In this document: positions 14,617 to 22,179 of the stretch, piece after piece
Numbering within the stretch: position 1 is the first letter of the stretch
Layout: every line of letters starts with the position of its first letter
Source of the DNA: a virus
IMG/VR virus record: IMGVR_UViG_3300033571_007242
Location: 1 to 27,949 of that record
Reading direction: 5' to 3' (one strand)
DNA: 27,949 nucleotides
The notes under the pieces: generated by a model
The model's database searches: none
What the model saw: the letters and a program-made list of their open reading frames with translations, nothing else
What the model was told of the DNA's origin: nothing
Program-made: the position numbers and the translations under genes

Positions 14617-14779
14617 GACTGTCTTCGTTCCCGAGGCTTCGCCGATGCGGATCGGCCCGAAGGCTCGGTTCAAGGTCTGGATCAGGACGCAGGGATCGAC
14701 CGACTGGGAGCTTTCCTCCAACGAAGTCGCGATCCCCGAGGGTTGGTACATCGTGCCACCCTCATACGTCAGGGAATGA
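14540..14779 (+). CDS. Phage lipoprotein, possible outer-membrane spanin (79 aa)
   Basis: From ATG 14540 the product has a signal peptide 'MLLLILMLFAALATASLSGC' with a perfect lipobox Leu17-Ser18-Gly19-Cys20. The mature part is about 60 residues: 'TVFVPEASPMRIGPKARFKV' and 'VAIPEGWYIVPP'. Cys20 would be lipidated and the protein sorted to a membrane. The gene starts inside the preceding 53-residue gene in the +1 frame, as Rz1 does inside Rz. O-spanins are usually proline-rich; this one has only a few prolines, so it may be another type of lysis or superinfection-exclusion lipoprotein. No strong ribosome binding site precedes it. Confidence 0.65.
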   Translation: MLLLILMLFAALATASLSGCGTAGNRTVFVPEASPMRIGPKARFKVWIRTQGSTDWELSSNEVAIPEGWYIVPPSYVRE

Positions 14780-14795
14780 CGGAAACAGGGGTGTC

Positions 14796-15668
14796 ATGGG
14801 AATCCTCGACAGAGTCTCCGTCAGGAAGGCCGACAAGGCTGTCCTGCGGATCGAGTTTCGACCCGAGCGCAACTCGGACTACCTGTGGATGCTGCTCCGC
14901 TCGGACGCGCACCACGACAATGCACACACGGACATCGAGATGGAGCGCCGGCATCTCGAGGAGGCGAAGCGCCGAGAGGCCCTGATCCTCGACAACGGCG
15001 ACCTGCACTGCGCGATGCAGGGGCGGTGGGACAAGCGAGCCGACCGCAGCGCCATGCGACCCGAGTACCAGTTCGGGAACTACCTTGACCGTCTGGTCGA
15101 CGAAGCGGTCAAGTTCTACGGCCCGTATGCTCCTAACTGGTGCATGATGGGTCTTGGCAACCACGAGACGGCGATCCTGAAGCACCACGAGACGAACCTG
15201 ACGGAGCGGGTCGTCGAGAGGCTCAAGCTCGAGGGAGCCGGCAACCTGCACGCCTGCGGATACGCCGGGTGGGTCAGACTCCTCATCTTCGCGCCGAACA
15301 CAAGGCGCTCGGGGAGCCTGTGGATCTACCGGCACCACGGCTACGGCGGAGGCGGCCCCGTGACGCGTGGCACCATCCAGACCTCGCGCATGGCGGTCTA
15401 CCTGCCCGATGCGCAGATCGTGTGGACGGGGCATACCCACGACCAGTGGATCATGCCGATCGAGCGATACAGGGTCACGCACGCGGACAGCCCATACACG
15501 GACAGGCAGGTCCACGTCAGGACCCCGGGCTACAAGGACGAGTTTACGCCGCAGGATGGGTGGCACACGGAGCGCGGAGGTCCGCCGAAGCCCCGTGGGG
15601 CGCTCTGGCTCAGGGCTAGAATAACCCAGGACGGCACAGTAGACTACGACATTACGGAGGCGCGCTGA
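14796..15668 (+). CDS. Calcineurin-like metallophosphoesterase (290 aa)
   Basis: This gene encodes 290 residues from ATG 14796. All the metal-binding motifs of the family appear in order: D-x-H in 'RSDAHHD' (Asp37, His39), G-D in 'NGDLH' (Asp69), G-N-H-E (Asn122, His123), a histidine in 'YRHHGYGG' (His181) and 'GHTHD' (His213, His215). It should bind two metal ions and cleave phosphomono- or phosphodiesters. The substrate cannot be told from the motifs; DNA, RNA, nucleotides or a cell-envelope phosphate are all possible. The location, between a lysis cassette and surface proteins instead of with the replication genes, is unexpected. No signal peptide is present. TGATG coupling follows. Confidence 0.85.
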   Translation: MGILDRVSVRKADKAVLRIEFRPERNSDYLWMLLRSDAHHDNAHTDIEMERRHLEEAKRREALILDNGDLHCAMQGRWDKRADRSAMRPEYQFGNYLDRLVDEAVKFYGPYAPNWCMMGLGNHETAILKHHETNLTERVVERLKLEGAGNLHACGYAGWVRLLIFAPNTRRSGSLWIYRHHGYGGGGPVTRGTIQTSRMAVYLPDAQIVWTGHTHDQWIMPIERYRVTHADSPYTDRQVHVRTPGYKDEFTPQDGWHTERGGPPKPRGALWLRARITQDGTVDYDITEAR

Positions 15669-16015
15669 TGGCGGCGGGAATCTACAACTTCACGATCGAG
15701 CAGGGTGCTACGTTCACCAAGGGCTTCACATGGAACGACGATGACGGAAATCCCGTCAACCTGACTGGCTACACGGCGCGGATGCAGTGTCGCGCGAGCA
15801 TCGGTTCGACGGCGACCATCTTCTCGTACACGACTCCATCGGCAAACCTGTCGATTCCGACTCCTGCCAATGGAACGATCGTCCTGTCCATTTCCGCGAC
15901 GGACACGTCGAACTTTCCGGTTGGCGGCGTCTATGACCTCGAGCTCGTGAGCGGTACCACCGTCACGCGCCTGCTTCAGGGAACCATCAGCCTTTCAGGG
16001 GAGATCACGCGATGA
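15668..16015 (+). CDS. Virion surface protein with Ig-like/BppU-type N-terminal fold (115 aa)
   Basis: ATG 15668 overlaps the previous TGA. 'YNFTIEQGATFTKGFTWNDD' followed by 'GNPVNLTGYTARMQCRASIG', 'GTIVLSISATDTSNFPVGGV', 'YDLELVSGTTVTRLLQGTI' and a final 'EITR' is a widespread pattern among phage proteins. It has the 'Q-G-x-x-x-x-x-x-x-W-x-x-x-D-G-x-P-V-x-L' strand pair found in baseplate upper proteins and decoration-like proteins. It is all beta, about 115 residues, the usual size for this single domain. It is probably a linker or base for the adhesin encoded next, with which it overlaps by four bases. Confidence 0.65.
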   Translation: MAAGIYNFTIEQGATFTKGFTWNDDDGNPVNLTGYTARMQCRASIGSTATIFSYTTPSANLSIPTPANGTIVLSISATDTSNFPVGGVYDLELVSGTTVTRLLQGTISLSGEITR

Positions 16016-16830
16016 GCGTTACCGTCACCGAGACCAACAACAACGTGACGATCACTGGATCGTATTTCTTCCCGCCCGCGTCATACATCCAGGACGCGAT
16101 CACCGAACAGTTCATCCGCTCTCAGGATGCCTACGACCCAGCGGAAGTGGCTCGGCTCTACAGCGACTTCACGGGCACGTTTGATCCATTCAGCTTCTGC
16201 TCGGGAACAATCGGCGCTCCAGGAAGCGGATTCTACCAGTTTGTTACTGGAGATCCGACCTTGTTTGGTGTGATCACAATCGTGACAAATGGATTATCCT
16301 CTGGATGCAGGGCGGGATTGTTTGCCACTCCCCTCGATAACAATGGAAACAACGTGCTCCGAGGTTTCATTTTCGGAATCGCACAGGCTCGCCTCAAGGC
16401 CAAATGCAGCTTTGTGATCGGCCTTCAGACGAGCCGCGTTGTGGTGGGATGCGCAGTCACCCACGCTGGCAACGATGTCAGCGGTGGAAAGCTGATGATG
16501 CAGTACGGCATCGCATTCGTTGCATACGGAACAGGCGGAAACTGGATCGCCACTACGGCAGACAACAACGTGCTGACCGAGGTCGACACCGGAGTCCCTG
16601 CCAGCCAGTGGTCGAACCTCGAGATCATCGTGTCAGCCGATGGAAACACCGCTACATGGCTGATCGACGGAGTCGTTAAGCGAACGAGCACCAATGGGCC
16701 GTTCTTCGACTACAACGCAAATGCATGCGCATGGGGCATTGAGATGCGCGACAAGCTCGCAGGCGGAGCTGGATCTCCCTCCCAGTTCTCCATCGACTAC
16801 ATGCTTGTAGAGCGAACCGCATCTCGGTGA
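16012..16830 (+). CDS. Putative lectin-fold adhesin (272 aa)
   Basis: ATG 16012 is in an ATGA overlap. The first 28 residues are a threonine/asparagine-rich strand segment. The rest is a glycine- and aromatic-rich beta domain. 'WSNLEIIVSADGNTATWLID' followed by 'GVVKRTSTNGP' near residues 202-232, with 'FSIDYMLVERT' at the end, is the pattern of concanavalin/LamG-like jelly rolls: a W-x-x-L-x-I strand, a D-G-x-T turn, then 'W-x-I-D-G' and a final strand. It is likely a carbohydrate- or surface-binding virion protein. Specific binding residues cannot be assigned. Confidence 0.5.
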   Translation: MSVTVTETNNNVTITGSYFFPPASYIQDAITEQFIRSQDAYDPAEVARLYSDFTGTFDPFSFCSGTIGAPGSGFYQFVTGDPTLFGVITIVTNGLSSGCRAGLFATPLDNNGNNVLRGFIFGIAQARLKAKCSFVIGLQTSRVVVGCAVTHAGNDVSGGKLMMQYGIAFVAYGTGGNWIATTADNNVLTEVDTGVPASQWSNLEIIVSADGNTATWLIDGVVKRTSTNGPFFDYNANACAWGIEMRDKLAGGAGSPSQFSIDYMLVERTASR

Positions 16831-16841
16831 AGGAGGTCTTC

Positions 16842-17108
16842 ATGGCCCGCAAGCCGAAGAAGGACGAGGGCGACCCGGTCGACCTCACTCCCCTGTACCA
16901 CGCAGAGCAGCTCTGCCGTGGATTCATCGAGCAGGTCGGAGCGGACGCGGTCGTGGTCGTCTGGACGACGCAGAGCGGGCGCGCGACGAAGTACTGGCGT
17001 CACCAGCTCGGCAATGCGATGCTCTGCAATGCCCTCGTCACGAAGACGAGCGAGCAGCAGGAGGAGTCGGAGTGCGAGACCGAAGAGGAAGAGGAGGATG
17101 ACGATTGA
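16842..17108 (+). CDS. Small protein with extremely acidic C-terminal tail (88 aa)
   Basis: ATG 16842 is chosen because AAGGAGGT lies just upstream (around 16830); an in-frame GTG at 16827 is without a site. Residues 1-12 are basic (MARKPKKDEGD). Residues 15-62 look like a small mixed fold (EQLCRGFIEQVGADAVVVVW). The last 19 residues are almost all Glu/Asp (SECETEEEEEDDD). The acidic codons also build the GGAGG (17093-17097) for the next gene. Acidic tails occur in DNA-mimic proteins and in chaperones. Pairing with the cysteine-rich gene after it suggests a chaperone or partner, but no family is recognised. Confidence 0.5.
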   Translation: MARKPKKDEGDPVDLTPLYHAEQLCRGFIEQVGADAVVVVWTTQSGRATKYWRHQLGNAMLCNALVTKTSEQQEESECETEEEEEDDD

Positions 17109-19255
17109 GCACTGCAAGGGGCTGCTGCTGCACTCCCACCGACAAATGCGACAAGGACTGCATCTGGGGCACGGAGATCGAGAGCGGATGCTGCCACAAG
17201 GACGACGTTCTGCTCTTCTGGGCGGAGCGCAACGCCTACAACCTGCGCACCAACATCTCGTCGGTCGGACCTGATCCGGAGAACTTCGGCGGCATCCTTG
17301 TCAAGGAGATCTGCTGCGACCACAGCCAGCCGCAGGAAGGTCCGATCCAGGCGATCTACAAGTACCACGACTGCTACTGGCGCTGCATCAAGCTCGGCCT
17401 GTCGGGACTTCCCGGCGTCGAGCCACTCGCCGAGATGTGCCCCGATGCGACGTGCGACTACGGCGTCGATCAGAACGGCAATCAAGTCCCCTTGCCATGC
17501 CTTGCGTTCCGTGATCCCGATTGCTGGTGCTGCAACGACCCGATCTACAACCAGCAGCAATGGAGCAGCAACACGCTTCCGTGCTGCGCCAACTGCAACA
17601 CGGGAATGATGTCCGAGTGGCGCAAGAGGCGCATGGCTTCGGTCGACCGATGGAAGTGGTTTGTCGAGGCGGTCTGCCACAAGAACGGTCTTGACCTTGG
17701 ATCCGCAGGCGACTGCGAGACGATCACGACGAGCGATGGAAACGCCACCTATGGGAATTGCAGCCGCCTGCTGAACCAGGCGTTGTGCGTCGTCCACTTC
17801 GAGCGATGGTGGAAGATCGCCGAGTGCGCCGAGGGCGACCGCATCTATGTACCCGGATGCACGCCCGGTCCTGGTGGATTCGACTGTGGCGGCAACATCT
17901 ATCAGTCGACCGAGCTTGTTCCGAAGTGGTGGATCTTCGCGTGCTCGGGAATCCCGCTCTACGCCGGCGACCTGATCGACGCGGTTCGCTTCGAGGTCAT
18001 CACCGAGGCCGAGGCCATCTCCGTCCTCGACGATCTCGGCGATGGTTGCCGTCATCCGTCGCAGACGATCCTGCGCAAGCTCGCGGTCGCCGGCTACATC
18101 CGCGCGAACGACTGGCGCGACGAGCAGCGTCAGGCATTCATCGAGCTCGACGCCAGGTTCCCCGGCGCTGGCTATGCGTCTTGCATCGAGGACACGCACC
18201 TCATGCACACGCTCGGTCCGTTCCGCAAGCGCATGACCTACAAGACGGTCGGCACGAGCACGCAGCCGCTCCTGCGCAAGAACGACGTTGTCGACAACCC
18301 CGATCTCATTCCGTTGCAGGCGGATTGCTTCGTCGCCTATCCGGGCGCGACGACGGGCGCGACGGCGCAGGCTGACTACGACTACTGGGCGGAACGCCAG
18401 TGGGTCTACTTCCGTGGCCGTCCGGGCGGATGGCAGTGGGCCGGCTGGGGCGCGACCCAGTGCGGAGGAGGGGAGCAGAACGAGATCCTGTCGATCCTGC
18501 TCGGCAACGGGCGCGGCGACGATTCGTGCATCGAGTCGTTCAAGGGAGGCGGTCGATCGCCCGGTACCGACACGCCATGCTCGTGCTGCAACACGAGCCT
18601 GCCCGTTGGCTACAGGCTCGACTGCCGGGGCTGCTCCTACGGCGACTTCGACACAAGCCTTATTCCCGCGTGCCAGCCGCCGAGCGTCTGCAAGCTGCTC
18701 TCGTACCGACCGTTCTGCGAGGGCCTGCACATCCAGTTCTCGAACTACGAGTTCGAGACGGACCTGCGTTCCCCGGGCAGCGATCCGAATGGCGGCGGGA
18801 TCCTCTGCGACCTGTGCTCGAAGAACCAGTGCCTCGTCAAGACGAACGCATATCTCGTCGAGGCGCGCCGCGTGGTCGATTCATGGAACGACGCGATCCC
18901 GTTCACCTGCCGTCCAGAGTCGCCGCCGCTTCCTCCGTTCACGAGCTGGCCTGCATGGGTGAAGAACCATCCTGCTCCGCAGAGCTCGATCTGCAACTTC
19001 GCCATCGAGCCCGGTCAGGATCAATCGGCGTGGTGCTGGTGCGCGACTCCTCCGTGCGCTCCGAGCGAATACACCGACCGCATGTGCTGCGGAGGCATGT
19101 GCCAGGACTTCCTGTGCGACTGCGTGCCCGAGGCGGTCGATCCATACAGCGGACCATCTGCGCCTGCATGTCCGGCCAGCAACGATTGTCCTCCGCACTC
19201 GACGCAAGGACAGATAGGCTGCATCGGGTACACGCCTGATTGCCAACAGACATGA
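17105..19255 (+). CDS. Large cysteine-rich protein, unknown (716 aa)
   Basis: TTG 17105 overlaps the previous TGA and has GGAGG (17093-17097) 7 bases upstream. By hand count the protein has about 58 cysteines in 716 residues (about 8%), spread over the whole length. They include CCC near residue 7 and vicinal CC pairs (GCCH, ICCD, CWCC, PCCANC, CSCC, MCCGG). It is also rich in Trp, Tyr, Gly and Pro. The last 100 residues are densest (AWCWCATPPC, MCCGGMCQDFLCDC). I see no signal peptide, membrane segment, enzyme motif or regular EGF-like spacing. It is in the late, surface-protein region, so a disulfide-stabilised or metal-binding virion appendage is a reasonable guess. It follows an acidic-tail protein and precedes a zinc-ribbon-like one. 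Confidence 0.7.
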   Translation: MSTARGCCCTPTDKCDKDCIWGTEIESGCCHKDDVLLFWAERNAYNLRTNISSVGPDPENFGGILVKEICCDHSQPQEGPIQAIYKYHDCYWRCIKLGLSGLPGVEPLAEMCPDATCDYGVDQNGNQVPLPCLAFRDPDCWCCNDPIYNQQQWSSNTLPCCANCNTGMMSEWRKRRMASVDRWKWFVEAVCHKNGLDLGSAGDCETITTSDGNATYGNCSRLLNQALCVVHFERWWKIAECAEGDRIYVPGCTPGPGGFDCGGNIYQSTELVPKWWIFACSGIPLYAGDLIDAVRFEVITEAEAISVLDDLGDGCRHPSQTILRKLAVAGYIRANDWRDEQRQAFIELDARFPGAGYASCIEDTHLMHTLGPFRKRMTYKTVGTSTQPLLRKNDVVDNPDLIPLQADCFVAYPGATTGATAQADYDYWAERQWVYFRGRPGGWQWAGWGATQCGGGEQNEILSILLGNGRGDDSCIESFKGGGRSPGTDTPCSCCNTSLPVGYRLDCRGCSYGDFDTSLIPACQPPSVCKLLSYRPFCEGLHIQFSNYEFETDLRSPGSDPNGGGILCDLCSKNQCLVKTNAYLVEARRVVDSWNDAIPFTCRPESPPLPPFTSWPAWVKNHPAPQSSICNFAIEPGQDQSAWCWCATPPCAPSEYTDRMCCGGMCQDFLCDCVPEAVDPYSGPSAPACPASNDCPPHSTQGQIGCIGYTPDCQQT

Positions 19256-19683
19256 ATGAGAGAAACTCCTACATATCGTCGCATACCTCCGTCCAGTCGA
19301 ACCCGACGCCGACGCATCCGAAGCAGCCTGCTCCGCAGCAGCAAGGCGATCCGCAGATGAAGGTCACGGTCGCGAACGCGGCCAAGTACGTCACGGCGGA
19401 GATGAGCCTCCAGCTCTACGGACCCGTTCCTGATCCGATCTTCGAGGAGCGCAAGGCGCAGTGCATGGCGTGCCCGAGCCGGAAGACGAGCACGTCGATG
19501 CACGACGACATCGGGTTCTGCGCAAGCTGCGGCTGCGGCGTGAACGACCGCTCGAGGCTTACGGTCAAGCTTCGGATGCCGAAGGCGACCTGCCCCATGA
19601 ACAAGTGGGGCGAGGCGGACGGACGGCACGATCGGATTATCGACCGCATCAAATCCTTCATCGCGCGCACCATCATCGGTTGA
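19252..19683 (+). CDS. Small zinc-ribbon-like phage protein (143 aa)
   Basis: ATG 19252 overlaps the previous stop (ATGA); an in-frame TTG at 19240 would add four residues. Residues 1-35 are a flexible Ser/Pro/Gln linker (THPKQPAPQQQGDPQ). Residues 71-118 carry C-x2-C, C-x2-C-x-C and a final cysteine: Cys71, Cys74, Cys90, Cys93, Cys95, Cys114, in the pattern 'CMACPSRK', 'IGFCASCGCG', 'KATCPMNKW'. A small cysteine domain ending in 'A-x-C-P-x-x-K-W' is common in phage genomes but has no established role; metal binding is likely. Its stop codon overlaps the -35 box of the promoter for the next operon, so it closes the late transcription unit. Confidence 0.65.
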   Translation: MNERNSYISSHTSVQSNPTPTHPKQPAPQQQGDPQMKVTVANAAKYVTAEMSLQLYGPVPDPIFEERKAQCMACPSRKTSTSMHDDIGFCASCGCGVNDRSRLTVKLRMPKATCPMNKWGEADGRHDRIIDRIKSFIARTIIG

Positions 19684-19707
19684 CAGGCGCGGCGAAGGCG
19701 CTATGAT
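19680..19707 (+). promoter_or_regulatory. Sigma70-type promoter for the replication/recombination operon
   Basis: TTGACA at 19680-19685 (perfect -35) is followed after 16 bases by TATGAT at 19702-19707 (5 of 6 to the -10 consensus). The -35 overlaps the stop codon of the zinc-ribbon gene. The expected start of transcription is near 19714, giving a 5' leader of about 134 bases before the exonuclease. It is the best consensus promoter I found in the window and lies exactly at the boundary from late to early-type genes. Confidence 0.75.
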
Positions 19708-19713
19708 TGCCGC

Positions 19714-19847
19714 CGAGCCACCGTCAGAGAACCGAGCCTTCGCTCGCACACCCCTCCCCCGTCCCGCGCGTTCCGCGTGTCTATCGCAGGTGGCTCCTTC
19801 GATGGGTTCTCCGCGCGGGACGGGGGTTTCTTGAGAGAGGACGAACA
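19714..19847 (+). other. Structured 5' leader with 15-bp terminator-like stem
   Basis: Bases 19756-19770 pair perfectly with 19812-19826 (15 bp, GC-rich, 41-base loop), and TTTCTT follows at 19827. Two more complementary pairs lie in the same leader: 19715-19722 with 19789-19796 (8 bp), and 19727-19733 with 19805-19811 (7 bp). The three pairs cross each other in order, so they imply a pseudoknot or mutually exclusive folds. A small hairpin also forms at 19733-19746. The exonuclease binding site (GAGAGAGGACG) starts right after. The frame is open back to a TTG at 19707 but codes for an unlikely basic peptide, so I treat this stretch as untranslated. It may be an attenuator or a regulatory RNA. 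Confidence 0.6.
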
Positions 19848-20660
19848 ATGAGAGTCGATCGGAACATGCCCGACGCCGAGTACCACTCGGTCAGGGCTGC
19901 GTCGGCGAGCCGCCTGAAGGCGCTGCGCCGTTCCCCCGCGCATCTCCGCATGATGGACGAGGAGCCCCTGAAGGGCGATGCGCTCGCGTTCGGATCCGCG
20001 TTCCACATGGCGATCCTCGAGCCGATGCGGTTCGCGGATCAGTATGTCGTCGCGCCAGATGTCGACCGCCGCACGAAGGACGGCAAGGCGGCGTGGCAGC
20101 AGTTCCAGGATTCGCTGATCGGATCGGGACAGACGGCGCTCACCGTCGACGACCACCTCGCGATCACGGGCATGGCTCGGGCCGTGTCGGCGAATCCCGT
20201 GGCGAACGACCTGATCGTCGGACGCACCGAGACCGAGTTGAGCCTGTTTTGGGATGAGCTCGACATCCCGTGCAAGGCGCGCGTCGACGCCTACAACCTC
20301 GAGCAGCGGTGCATCATCGACCTGAAGAGCACGCAGGATGCCTCGCCGGAGGAGTTCCCGCGCTCGGTCGCCAAGTTCGGCTACCACATCCAGGCCGCGT
20401 GGTACATGCGCTCGATGCGGCTCGCCGGCTTCGAGGTCGAGACGATGGTGTTCATCGCCGTCGAGAAGACCGCTCCATACGGGGTCGCGTGCTACACGCT
20501 CGACCGCGATGCGCTCGACGAGGGCGAGCGCGAGATCGCGCGGCTACTTCCGATCATGTCGAACTGCGTCCACACGAACAGCTGGCACGGGTACGACCCG
20601 ACGATCCAGACGATCCGCCTGCCGCGCTGGGCGCTGCGCGGAGAGGAGGCATCGCTATGA
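19848..20660 (+). CDS. PD-(D/E)XK exonuclease, RecE/DUF3799-like (270 aa)
   Basis: ATG 19848 follows 'GAGAGAGGACG'. The opening 'MPDAEYHSVRAASASRLKAL' followed by 'SPAHLRMM' and 'LAFGSAFHMAILEP' is the usual start of phage RecE-type exonucleases (His53 in the G-x-A-x-H motif). The nuclease core follows: 'CKARVDAY' with Asp147, 'CIIDLKST' with Asp158 and Lys160, and 'YHIQAAWYM' with Gln182. It should resect double-stranded ends 5' to 3' to leave 3' single strands for the annealing protein encoded three genes downstream. The length, 270 residues, is normal for the family. It is the first gene of the operon. Confidence 0.85.
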   Translation: MRVDRNMPDAEYHSVRAASASRLKALRRSPAHLRMMDEEPLKGDALAFGSAFHMAILEPMRFADQYVVAPDVDRRTKDGKAAWQQFQDSLIGSGQTALTVDDHLAITGMARAVSANPVANDLIVGRTETELSLFWDELDIPCKARVDAYNLEQRCIIDLKSTQDASPEEFPRSVAKFGYHIQAAWYMRSMRLAGFEVETMVFIAVEKTAPYGVACYTLDRDALDEGEREIARLLPIMSNCVHTNSWHGYDPTIQTIRLPRWALRGEEASL

Positions 20661-20944
20661 GCTGCGACTGGGATCAGCCGGTGAACATCGACGTGACCAA
20701 GAAGGTCGGCGTGTACGAGAATGGAATCCCCTCGAGGCTGCGCACGATGGCTATGGAGATCGTGATGGACAGGCCGTTCGGCGAGGCGAGGGAGATCGCC
20801 ATGCGCATCCTGATGGATGCCGCTGAGAACATCGAGCATGACCGCCGGCACATGAGGAACCTGTCCGAGGAGAACGCAAAGCTGAAGGCGAGCATCAGGA
20901 AGATGCGCGCTGAAAGGGAACCCCAAGAAGGAGCCACGACATGA
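20657..20944 (+). CDS. Hypothetical protein with C-terminal coiled coil (95 aa)
   Basis: ATG 20657 overlaps the exonuclease stop (ATGA) with 'GAGAGGAGG' upstream. Residues 1-20 are polar, 24-50 helical (RLRTMAMEIVMDRPFGEAR), and 55-88 a long charged helix (ENIEHDRRHMRNLSEENAKL) with heptad character. No family is recognised. Position between the exonuclease and the annealase suggests an accessory role in recombination, such as oligomerisation or linking the two proteins, but nothing in the sequence proves it. Confidence 0.6.
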   Translation: MSCDWDQPVNIDVTKKVGVYENGIPSRLRTMAMEIVMDRPFGEAREIAMRILMDAAENIEHDRRHMRNLSEENAKLKASIRKMRAEREPQEGATT

Positions 20945-21156
20945 GTGAAGTGAAGACCAACGTGAAGACGATGAAGTCCGCCGACTGGAACCAGATCGAG
21001 CAGGACGTGGTGAGCCGCATCCGCGCCATGAAGGCGACGGTCGAGCACATGGAGGAGAACGCCGTAAACGACCAGATTTGCCAGGACGTGATCCTGCCCC
21101 TGATCGAGATGCTGACGGAGTTCTGCTTGCACATCGAGGCGGGGGACGAGGAATGA
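20941..21156 (+). CDS. Hypothetical small acidic protein (71 aa)
   Basis: ATG 20941 is in an ATGA overlap, with 'GAAGGAGCC' upstream. The product is all helical and acidic: '[20 protein letters not shown]' then '[20 protein letters not shown]' and an acidic end. It has two cysteines and no motif. It is coupled on both sides (its stop overlaps the Bet start), so it is made with the exonuclease and annealase. The function is unknown. Confidence 0.6.
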   Translation: MSEVKTNVKTMKSADWNQIEQDVVSRIRAMKATVEHMEENAVNDQICQDVILPLIEMLTEFCLHIEAGDEE

Positions 21157-22049
21157 CCACCGCACTCGCCATCAGCAAGTTCTCGAGCGAGCAGGTCGCC
21201 CTCATCGCCCGCACGATCGCGAAGGGAGCCACGCAGGACGAGCTCTCGCTATTCATCGCCGTCAGCGAGAAGACGGGTCTCGACCCGTTCACGCGGCAGA
21301 TCTACTCCGTCCCGAGGTGGGACAGCCGGCTCCGCTGCGAGGTCCGCCAAATCCAGGTCTCGATCGACGGCGCGCGCCTCGTGGCGCAGCGGTCGGGCGA
21401 GTACGCCGGTCAGGACGGACCGTGGTGGTGCGGCGAGGACGGGGTCTGGCGCGACGTGTGGCTGTCGAACAAGCCTCCCGTCGCCGCGAAGGTCGGCGTC
21501 AGCCGGCGGGGCTTTGTCGCCCCGCTGTCCGCCGTCGCCCTGTGGAACGAATACTGCCCGCGCAACAAGGACGGCCACCCAACGGGTCAGTGGCCGAAGA
21601 TGCCTGCGCTCATGCTCGCCAAGTGTGCAGAAATGCTCGCTTTGCGGAAGGCATTCCCCGCCGAGTTGTCCGGTCTCTACAGCGCCGAAGAGATGGCGCA
21701 GGCGTCCTCCGACCCTGCGCCATCCTTCGCCGCCCTGCCAGCCGCCGCAGAGCCCCGCCAAGGCGATCCCGATGTGGATCAGGCCGAGGAGGAGGCGATC
21801 CGTGCGGAGGCGGCAGAGGTCAATCCTGCCGCCCTCGAGACCGTCAAGGCGGTCGAGTGCCTGTCGAAGGCGGAGGCTACCGCCCTGCTGAAGGCTCTAC
21901 AGGCGAAGGGAATCCCGCTGTCTGATCTCGTCGACGCGATGAAGAAGGCGAATCCGCCGATCAACGCGCCGGAGGACATGACGAAGTGGGAGAAGGCTTG
22001 GAAGGACCGCATCAAGGGCTGGCTGTCGAAGCAGCCTGCCCGTACCTGA
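21153..22049 (+). CDS. bet: Single-strand annealing protein, Bet/RecT superfamily (298 aa)
   Basis: ATG 21153 overlaps the previous stop. Residues about 10-184 match the Bet core: '[20 protein letters not shown]', '[17 protein letters not shown]', '[20 protein letters not shown]', 'WWCGEDG', 'WNEY', '[20 protein letters not shown]' and '[15 protein letters not shown]'. This is the lambda Red beta type that anneals complementary single strands during phage recombination. The rest (185-298) is a variable alanine/glutamate-rich linker and a helical C-terminal part ([14 protein letters not shown]), which in such proteins contacts the exonuclease or host single-strand binding protein. It pairs functionally with the exonuclease at 19848. 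Confidence 0.88.
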   Translation: MTTALAISKFSSEQVALIARTIAKGATQDELSLFIAVSEKTGLDPFTRQIYSVPRWDSRLRCEVRQIQVSIDGARLVAQRSGEYAGQDGPWWCGEDGVWRDVWLSNKPPVAAKVGVSRRGFVAPLSAVALWNEYCPRNKDGHPTGQWPKMPALMLAKCAEMLALRKAFPAELSGLYSAEEMAQASSDPAPSFAALPAAAEPRQGDPDVDQAEEEAIRAEAAEVNPAALETVKAVECLSKAEATALLKALQAKGIPLSDLVDAMKKANPPINAPEDMTKWEKAWKDRIKGWLSKQPART

Positions 22050-22064
22050 ATCTCCTCTCGGTTG

Positions 22065-22096
22065 GCTCGGGGGGAAACCCCCGAGCTGACTTTCGA
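22065..22096 (+). terminator. Terminator-like hairpin with GAAA tetraloop
   Basis: Bases 22065-22073 pair perfectly with 22078-22086 (9 bp) around a GAAA tetraloop (22074-22077), 15 bases after the Bet stop. 'TGACTTTC' follows, so the U-tract is weak. It should end or reduce the exonuclease-Bet transcript before the next regulatory region. Confidence 0.75.
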
Positions 22097-22118
22097 CGGT
22101 TGTTCGCGATACGGGCGC

Positions 22119-22131
22119 TATAAGATATAGA
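22119..22131 (+). promoter_or_regulatory. Possible -10 region upstream of the RepL-like gene
   Basis: An AT-rich island 'TATAAGATATAGA' stands out in GC-rich surroundings within the 180-base gap 22050-22229. TATAAG (22119-22124) and TATAGA (22126-22131) are both candidate -10 boxes. No convincing -35 lies at the right distance (TTGTTC at 22100-22105 is 13 or 20 bases away). It lies upstream of the operator-like repeat, which would then sit near or just after the start of transcription. Confidence 0.35.
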
Positions 22132-22179
22132 AGGGGCGTTCGGAATCGGCGGAAAATAAGGCATTTGCGATAGCCCGAC

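Noticed and set aside
17000-18730. Long open frame on the minus strand (576 codons)
   Set aside because: It lies wholly antisense to the cysteine-rich gene and its neighbour. Long antisense frames are expected in GC-rich coding DNA. Its product is arginine/alanine/valine-rich with no motif and it has no neighbours on that strand.
19707-19847. Upstream extension of the exonuclease from TTG 19707
   Set aside because: The added 47 residues are basic and proline-rich, unlike exonuclease N-termini. The stretch contains the structured leader, and ATG 19848 has its own binding site.
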